From positions 18,445-82,444 of the forward strand of contig DATLFG010000086.1 of NCBI GenBank assembly GCA_035524955.1: 64,000 bases of DNA, in the 5' to 3' direction. The notes below the pieces were generated by a model. It saw only the letters and a list, made by a program, of their open reading frames with translations. It was not told the origin of the DNA and searched no databases. The position numbers were made by a program, and so were the translations under genes. Shown in pieces: positions 31,645 to 39,500 of this stretch. This DNA comes from CAMLFJ01 sp035524955. Lineage in GTDB: Bacteria; Methylomirabilota; Methylomirabilia; Rokubacteriales; CSP1-6. Position 1 is the stretch's first letter. Every line of letters begins with the position of its first letter.

Positions 31645-32952
31645 ATGCTTGAGTCCCTGTGGTCGCGGCTGCTCGCGGTCGTCGAAGGTCAGGTCCCGGC
31701 ATCCGCCGTGGAATCGTGGCTGCGCCCCTGCCGGCTGCTCACCGTGGAGGGCGACCGCCTCCGCGTCGCCGCGCCGAACCGGTCCGCGCGGGACTGGATC
31801 GGACAGCACCACGTCGACATCATCGAGGCGGCGGCCCGCTCCTTGCTCGGCGGCAACCCGCGGGTCTCCATCGAGACGGAAGCGGAGCCCGGGCGTCCGG
31901 CCACCCGGCCGCGCGGGTGCGGGCCGGGCGCGGGGCTGAGCGATCTCACCCCCCGCTACACGTTCGAGTCCTTCGTGATCGGGAGTTCCAACCAGTTCGC
32001 CCAGGCCGCCTGTCAGGCGGTCGCCGAGCTGCCGGGGACGGCCTACAACCCCCTCTTCCTCTACGGCGGCGTCGGCCTCGGGAAGACGCATCTCCTCCAC
32101 GCGGTCGGCCACGAGATGACCCGGCTCCATCCTTCGCACCGGCTGCTCTACATCTCGTCGGAGCGCTTCACCAACGAGCTCATCAACGCCATCCGCTACG
32201 ACCGCACCGGGGAATTCCGGGCCCGGTACCGCACCATCGATCTGCTGCTCATCGACGACATCCAGTTCATCGCGGGCAAGGAGCGCACCCAGGAGGAGTT
32301 CTTCCACACGTTCAACGATCTCTACGAGGCGCACAAGCAGATCGTGGTGTCCTCCGACGCGACGCCGAAGGAGATTCCCGAGCTGGAGGAGCGGCTGCGC
32401 TCCCGGTTCGAGTGGGGCCTGATCGCCGACATCCAGCCGCCCGACTTCGAGACCCGCGTGGCCATCCTGAAGAAGCGGGCCGAGATCGACCGGATCCGCC
32501 TGCCCGAGGACGTGGCGTACCTGATGGCGAGCCGCATCAAGACCAATATCCGCGAGATCGAGGGGTCCCTCACGCGCATCGGCGCCTTCTCCAGCGTGAC
32601 CGGTCGGCAGATGACCGTCGAGCTGGCCGAGGAAGTGCTGGCGGATCTCTGGGGCGGGGAGGAGAAGATGGTCACGATCGAGCACATCCAGCGCCGGGTG
32701 TCCGAGTTCTTCGGCCTCAAACTCGGCGACATGCGCACCCGGACCCGGACCAAGACGGTCGCGTTCCCCCGGCAGATCGCGATGTACTTCGCCCGCCAGC
32801 TCACGCACGCCTCCCTCACCGAGGTCGGGCGCGCCTTCGACAAGGACCACACCACGGTGCTCCACGCGGTCACCAAGGTCACGGCGCTGATGCGGGAGGA
32901 CCCGAGCTTCAAGAAGACGGTCGATACGCTCGCCGAGAGCGTGGCGAGATAG
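31645..32952 (+). CDS. dnaA: Chromosomal replication initiator DnaA
   Basis: This 435-residue protein starts at ATG 31645 (MLESLWSRLLAVVEGQ). Domain I is a normal helicase-loading domain (SAVESWLRPCRLL), and the linker is short (about 20 residues). The AAA+ core has YGGVGLGKTHLLHAVG (Walker A), LLLIDDIQFIAGKERTQEE (Walker B) and SRFEWGLIADIQPPDFETR. Domain IV ends with RQIAMYFARQLTHASLTEVG and DHTTVLHAV, the DnaA-box-binding signature. It should open the origin. Unusually, dnaN, recF and gyrB are absent, and I see no DnaA boxes (TTATNCACA) around it, so this is either a relocated single copy or a second one. Confidence 0.95.
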   Translation: MLESLWSRLLAVVEGQVPASAVESWLRPCRLLTVEGDRLRVAAPNRSARDWIGQHHVDIIEAAARSLLGGNPRVSIETEAEPGRPATRPRGCGPGAGLSDLTPRYTFESFVIGSSNQFAQAACQAVAELPGTAYNPLFLYGGVGLGKTHLLHAVGHEMTRLHPSHRLLYISSERFTNELINAIRYDRTGEFRARYRTIDLLLIDDIQFIAGKERTQEEFFHTFNDLYEAHKQIVVSSDATPKEIPELEERLRSRFEWGLIADIQPPDFETRVAILKKRAEIDRIRLPEDVAYLMASRIKTNIREIEGSLTRIGAFSSVTGRQMTVELAEEVLADLWGGEEKMVTIEHIQRRVSEFFGLKLGDMRTRTRTKTVAFPRQIAMYFARQLTHASLTEVGRAFDKDHTTVLHAVTKVTALMREDPSFKKTVDTLAESVAR

Positions 32953-33011
32953 TCGGGCGTGTGGTCGAGAGGCGACCGGATGGCACGGGAACGCGGAGGG
33001 GGCCGGTGAGG

Positions 33012-33401
33012 ATGAGCTGGTGGGCCGCCGTCTGGCATCGCCTCGTGCGCCGGTCCGGATCGACGGGGAGCCGGGGCACCGGCGGGCGACCGGCCGTGAA
33101 GCTTCGAGACCTCTCCTCGGGATCGGAGGGCTCGACGGTCTCGTGGGTGGACTGGGGTGATTCGGGTGGGGCGCCCGGTGTGCCGGAGTCGGGTGTGCTG
33201 GAGGGGCTGACCCGGCTGGGCAACCGGCTCCTGCTGCCGATCAACGTCGACGGGAATCGGCGTACCGCGAGCGTGGAGTGGGACCCCCCGCCGAGCGTGG
33301 ACGATGTCGAGGCGGTGCTCCAGGCGAACCTCGGCGCCGAGCTCCGGGCGCTCGGCCACCTGGAAGGGCCGATTCGCACTCGCCTGAAGTCATCGGGCTG
33401 A
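33012..33401 (+). CDS. Hypothetical protein
   Basis: This 129-residue protein starts at ATG 33012 behind GGTGAGG. An N-terminal tryptophan-rich helix (SWWAAVWHRLVRRSG) and a Gly/Ser linker precede a compact region (SWVDWGDSGGAPGVPESGVL, LTRLGNRLLLPINVDGN, PSVDDVEAVLQANLGAELRA) that seems folded. I do not recognise it. It lies between dnaA and the Cys-protein remnant, 60 bp from dnaA, on the same strand. Confidence 0.5.
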   Translation: MSWWAAVWHRLVRRSGSTGSRGTGGRPAVKLRDLSSGSEGSTVSWVDWGDSGGAPGVPESGVLEGLTRLGNRLLLPINVDGNRRTASVEWDPPPSVDDVEAVLQANLGAELRALGHLEGPIRTRLKSSG

Positions 33402-33408
33402 CGAGCCG

Positions 33409-33561
33409 GTGACCGCCACCTACTCGACCGAGGACTTCGTTCGTCGCGCGGTCGGGCGCCTGCACCGGGACGAGTACCGGGGCGGGGTGGTCCTCCGCTA
33501 CCGCCTGGACGCCTGCGGGGATTGCGGGCGGGTCGGTGCCGCGCTTCTCGGCGCTGCGTAG
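33409..33561 (+). CDS. Internally deleted member of the small Cys-rich family
   Basis: This 50-residue frame starts at GTG 33409 (GCCGGTGACC context). It opens TATYSTEDFVRRAVGRLHR, very like the genes at 43519 (TATIFTVGDFVRR) and 44075 (TYTTEEFVRH), and ends CGDCGRVGAALLG, like their final CxxC plus LG. The middle third, with the first CxxC, is missing without loss of frame. It is either a shortened paralogue or a decayed copy. It ends 4 bp from the convergent glucan synthase. Confidence 0.45.
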   Translation: MTATYSTEDFVRRAVGRLHRDEYRGGVVLRYRLDACGDCGRVGAALLGAA

Positions 33562-33564
33562 CGC

Positions 33565-36500
33565 TCAGCCGAGCACGACGCGGACGCGCCGGATCGCGCC
33601 GTCCCCGACGAGGGGGACGCTGCCTCCCGGGGACACCAGCGGGACGCCGTCGACCTCGATCGTGCAGATGCCTCGCGTCACCCCCCGCGGGTTCTCGACC
33701 GTGATCTCGTAGCGCGAGGCGTGATAGCGGAAGGCGATCTCGAAGCGTGGCCACGCACGCGGGATGCAGGGGTCGAGATGGAGCACGGCGCCGCGCAGGC
33801 GAAAGCCGAGCAGCGACTCGAGCCCGGCCCGGTACATCCAGCCCGCGGAGCCGGTATACCAGGTCCACCCCCCGCGCCCGACGTGCGGGTACTCGGCGTA
33901 GACGTCGGCGACGGCCACGTACGGCTCCCCCCGGTACCGATGAACCCCGGCGCGGGTGCTCGTGCGGTTGATCGGGTTCAGGATCGAGAAGAGCTCGTTC
34001 GCCCGGTCGCCGTCGCCGAGCGCCGCGAAGGCCATCACGGTCCAGATCGCGGCGTGAGTGTACTGGCCGCCGTTCTCGCGAATGCCGGGCGGGTAGCCCT
34101 TGATGTATCCGGGATCCATCGACCAGCGGTCGAACGGCGGAGTGAACAGGAGGATGAGCTCCTGATCTCGCCGCACGAGGTACTCCTCGACCGCGGCCAT
34201 CGCGCGCGCCGCGCGCGCGGGCGCGGCCGCGCCCGAGATGACTCCCCACGACTGGGCGATCGAGTCGATGCGGCACTCGGGGCTGGCGACGGACCCGAGC
34301 GGGGTGCCGTCGTCGAAGTACGCGCGGCGATACCAGTCTCCGTCCCAGGCGTGCTGCTCGAGGGCGGTCTTGAGGCGGCCGACGTGGGCGCGCCAGGCGT
34401 CGGCGCGCGCCCGCTCGCCGCGGGCCTCGGCGAGGCGCGCGAACTCCCAGAGGGTCGCGTGCAGGAACCAGCCGAGCCAGACGCTTTCGCCACGCCCGTC
34501 GTGCCCCACCCGGTTCATGCCGTCGTTCCAGTCGCCGGTGCCCATGAGGGGAAGCCCGTGGGCGCCGACGTGGAGGCTCCGGTCGAGGGCGCGGGCACAG
34601 TGCTCGAACAGGGTACCCCGCTCGGCGGAGACGGTGGGCTCGGAGTAGAGGTCGTCCTGCCCGGCGGGGACCGGCGGCCCCTCCAGGAACGGGATGAGCT
34701 CGTCGAGGAGCGTCGCGTCGCCGGTGATCTCCAGATAGTGCGTGACCGCGTAGGGCAGCCAGAGCGAATCGTCCGAGATCCGGGTCCGAACGCCCTTCCC
34801 GGAGGGGGGATGCCACCAGTGCTGGACGTCGCCCTCGAGGAACTGGCGGGCGGCGGCCCGGAGGAGGTGCTCGCGCGTGATCTCGCGCTTCGCGACCACG
34901 AGCGCCATCACGTCCTGGAGCTGGTCCCGGAACCCGTAGGCCCCGCCGGCCTGGTAGAAGGCCGAGCGGGCCCAGACCCGGCACGCGAGCGTCTGATAGA
35001 GGAGCCAGCGATTCAGCATGAGGTCCATGGAGCGGTCGGGTGTCTTCACCTGGACGGCGCCGAGCGTGTCGTCCCAGTGGGTCTTGATCTGGTCGAGCGC
35101 GAGATCAACGTCCGCGGCGCGATACCGGATGAGCAGGGCCCGCGCGGCCTCCACCGACGAGGCCTGGCCGAGGAAGAAGACGATCTCCTCGCGGCCGCCG
35201 GGGGGCATGTCGATCGTGGCCTGGAGCGCGGCGCACGGATCGAGCCCGGCGCCGACCCGTCCGGACGGGGCGGTTCCGCGCTCCAGCATCGCGGGATGGT
35301 CGAGGGTGCCGTTGCGACCCAGGACCTCGGTCCGATCGCCGGTCCACGCGGTCTGGCGGCCGCCGAGGTCGGCGAACGCCACGCGGCCGGCGAAGTCGGT
35401 GTTCCAGGCATTGCGGGCGAGGAGCGCGCCGGTCTCCGGGTCGACCTCCGTGACGATGGACGGGGCGCTCGCGCCCCGGGAAGCCCCCAGGACCCATTCG
35501 ACGTAGGCGGTCACTGAGAGCCGCCGGGCCTTGCCGGAGTGGTTCCGGAGGGTGAGCCGCGAGACCTTGATCGGGTCGTCGGGCGGCACGAACTGGAGGA
35601 GCTCGAGGCCGATGCCGCGGGAGGTGTGCTCGAAGCGGCTGTAGCCCTGCCCGTGCCGGGCGACGTAGGGTGACGCGTCCTCCCGGATGGGCAGGAGGGT
35701 GGGACCCCACAGCGCGCCGTTCTCCTCGTCGCGGACGTAGATCGCCTCGCCCGGCGGGTCGCCGACCGCGTCGTTCGACCACGGGGTGAGCTGGTTCTCA
35801 CGGCTGTTGAGCGCCCACGTGTAGCCGGCCCCGGACTCCGAGACCAGGAAGCCGAAGGTCGCATTGGCGATGACGTTGATCCAGGGCGCGGGCGTCCACT
35901 GGCCTTCGCCGAGCATCGTGACGTATTCGCGGCCGCCGTCGAGGAAGCCCCCGACGCCGTTGAAGAACTCGGCTTCGAGTCGCAGCGGCGGCGCGTCGAC
36001 GGTGGGCGCGGCGCTCGCGCGCCGCCGGGCGGGCAGGGCCGCCGGCTCCTCCGCGGGCTCGGCGCGCGCGAGCTGCTCCGCGAGCGTGCCGTGGCGGCTC
36101 AGGAGCACGGCCCGGGCGGCCGCCTGCAGGGCGGTGTGGTCCGCGGGCGAGAGGAGCTCCCGGCGGAGGATGAACACCCGACCCCGGGTCTCGTCCCGCT
36201 CAGGCCGGGAGGCCGAGTGGCTCGTCCGGACGAGCGCCTCCAGGGAGGTCTGGAGCTCCTGCACATAGGAGTGCGCCCGCTCGTTGAGGATGACGAGATC
36301 GACGGCCAGCCCCTTCATCCGCCAGTATTCGTGAGCGCGGAGGAGCTGGCGGACGATGCCGCGATCCTCGGGCTCGTCGATCCGGACGAGGACGATCGGG
36401 ACGTCGCCGGAGATCTGGTGGGCCCAGAGGGCCGACGGCCCCGACGTGTTCTGCCGGAGCACGTCCGCGGCGGCGCGCATCGTCGGATCGGAGTAGAGGA

Positions 36501-39500
36501 TCCGACTCGCGAGATTCTGGAAGAGGTGGGCCTCGTTCGGGTCGATACCCAGGTGGTGGAGCTGGACCTGCGCCTGCGTCCACGCGAAGGTGACGGTGCG
36601 CTCGAACGTCGCGGGGTCGCGATACTTGTCCGCGAGGGCCACCGCGGCGTCGCGGCTCGGGGCGACCATCGTGGAGAAGACGAGGCGCGCGCACTCACCC
36701 GGGGCGAGCCGGATCCGGTGCCGCAGGCTGAAGATCGGGTCGAGCACCGAGCCCGCGGTGTTCGACAGGGGCCGGCCGTCGATGACCGACATCGGCGTGC
36801 GGATCGTGCGGCCTCGACCGAGGAAGCGAGCCCGGTCGGTCTCGTACTGCGCGCCGCCCGCGGGCTGGCCTTCGACCACGACGGTGTGGGCCGCCCAGAC
36901 CGCGGGCTCCGTCGCCGAGCGGACGCGGCGGGTCGCCAGCAGCGCGCCCAGGTCGGCGAGCCGCTCGGTCTGGACGAAGAGGTTGGAGAAGGCGGGGTGG
37001 GCGGCATCGGCCGCCGGGGGGGCGAGCACGAGCTCGGCGTAGGACGTGAGCTCGACCTCCCGGACCCCGTCGCCGAGGTTCGTGACCGAGACGCGCCGGA
37101 TCTCGGCGTCGTCCTCGGGCGAGACGATCACCTCGAGGGTCGTCGTGAGCGTGCCGTCCTGGCGATGGAACTCCGCGCGATCCTCCGAGAACGTGGCGCG
37201 GTAGACGGCGGGCTCGACCCCGGTGGGCTGGTACGCGGCCGACCAGACCGCGCCGCTCTCCACGTCCCGCAAGAACACGTACGTCCCCCAGGGATCTCGC
37301 GTCGCGTCCTCGCGCCAGCGCGTGATGCCGAGGCCGGCGCATCGGCTGTAGCCCGAGCCCGCGGTCGTCAGCATCACCGCGTAGCGCCCGTTGGAGAGCA
37401 GATGCGTCCGCGGCCTCGGACCGTGCGGAGTGGTGAACCGGCGGAAGACGGGCGCCACGAAGTCACGGACGTGGGCGGGGGCGTCCACCTCCTCGAGCCG
37501 GGGGCGCGCGACCGCGACGTCCCGGGGCGCGCGCTCCTGCAGGAGCAGGTCGGTGGCCTGGACCATCGGCTCGGCGTGGAAGCGCGCCCGCATGACCCCT
37601 TCGCGGAGCACGTTGGCCAGGGCGACGAGCGTCATGCCCTGGTGGTGCGCCATGTACGCGCGCACCAGTGCCAGCGTCGCGCCCTCGGGCACCCGCGCCC
37701 GCGTGTAGTCGAGGGCCTCGTAGAAGCCGTATGGCCCGCGCGCGCCCACCGCCGCGAGCGAGGAGAAGTTCCGGGCCGCGGCGGCGGGATCCACCATCGC
37801 GGCGAGGGCGGTCGCGTAGGGGGCCACGACCAGGTCCTCGCCGAGGCCTCGCTCGAGCCCCAGGCCGGGGACCCCGAAGTTCGAGTACTGGAAGGTCAGA
37901 TCCAGGTCGCGCACGTTGTAGGCCGATTCGGAGACGCCCCAGGGCACCCCGTGCTCCGCGCCGTACCCGATCTGACGCCGGACCACGAGCCGGCACGTCT
38001 CCTCGAGCAGGCTGCCCGCCGGGGCGTGCATGACGAGCGCGGGCATCAGGTACTCGAACATCGAGCCGGACCAGGACACGAGGACCGAGCCCCGCCCGAC
38101 CGGGGTCATCGGGCGGCCGAGGTGGAACCAGTGCGCGACGGGCACGTCCCCCTTGGCGATGGCGATGAAGCTCGCGAGTCGCGCCTCCGAGGCGAGCAGA
38201 TCGTAGGCACTGCTGTCGAGGCTGCCGTCGGTCACGCGGTAGCCGATCGAGAAGATCTTGCGGGTCGGATCGAAGAGGAAGCCGAACTGCATGGTGTCGA
38301 CGAGATCGGTGGCCGCGCGGGCGATGCCGAGCAGGCGCCCGGCGAGCGCGCGGGCCGCCGCGGAGGAGCGCGCCAGGCCGTCGACGAGGTCGTCGATGCG
38401 CGCGATCACGGCCGGGGAGTCCTCGCGAAGGGCCGCGTCGCGAGCCGCCGTGAGCTCCTCGATCGCGACGCGGCAGCGCTCGGGCAGATCGGCCGGGCTG
38501 GGGGGCGAGGAGCAGAGCCGGCCCAGCGCGCTCAGGATCTCCGGGGGAGCGTCGGCGGGCTCGGCGCGCGCGGCCCAGGGCATCAGGGTGGCGAGATCGC
38601 GCGCGTGGCTCGCGATGGTGGCGCGCGCGGCCTGGGCCCAGATGAGGACGCCGGCGCTCTCCGCGTCACTGCCCTGGGGCGCCAGCACGCGCGAGACGTC
38701 GACCAGGGTGTCGGCGTACCCGGCGAGGCGCCCGACGTGAGCGGCCGACTCCGCCGGTCCCCGGGGGGCTTCGCGGAGGGCCGCGGCCAGGGCCTCGCGG
38801 GCCTCCGCAAGGTGACGGACGGTGACGGTCTGGCTGCGCCCCGCGTCGGCCAGGGCGGTCGCGGCCTCCCCGGCGAGCAGCAGGGCGTCGTCGATTCCCG
38901 CGAATGCGTCGGGGTGCGGGAGGGGCTCGTGCATCGCGCCGCGACAGGCGCCGCCCAAGGCGAGGAGATGGGCGGCGAGGTTGCCGCTGTCCACGGTGGA
39001 CACGTAGCGGGGCTCCAGCGGGCGTAGGCCCGCCGTGTCGTACCAGTTGTACAGGTGACCCCGGAAGGTCTCGAGGCGGCGCATCGTGGCGAGGGTCGCC
39101 TCGAGCCGGTCGAGGGTGTCGAGGAGACCGAGCCAGCCGAGGTCCCGGGCCGAGACCACCGACAGCAGATAGAGGCCGATATTGGTGGGCGAGGTGCGGT
39201 GCGCGAGAACGGGCCGGGGATCCTCCTGCAAGTTGTCGGGCGGCAGGAAGGCGTCGTCGGGACCGACGAAGGTCTCGAAGAAGCGCCAGGTGCGGCGCGC
39301 GGTCGAGCGGAGGACCGCGGTGTCCGCGGGCGCGAGACGCTCCCGGGGCGCCGCCGGCGGCGGCCGGCTCACCCAGCGGGCCGCCGCGGGGGAGAAGCCC
39401 CAGAGCAGGAGGAAGGGCGCGGCCACCGCGGCGCTGCTCGGGCGCAGGAGGACGACGAGGATCCCGGCGGCCGCGGCGAGGGTCAGCGCCCCGCCCATGC

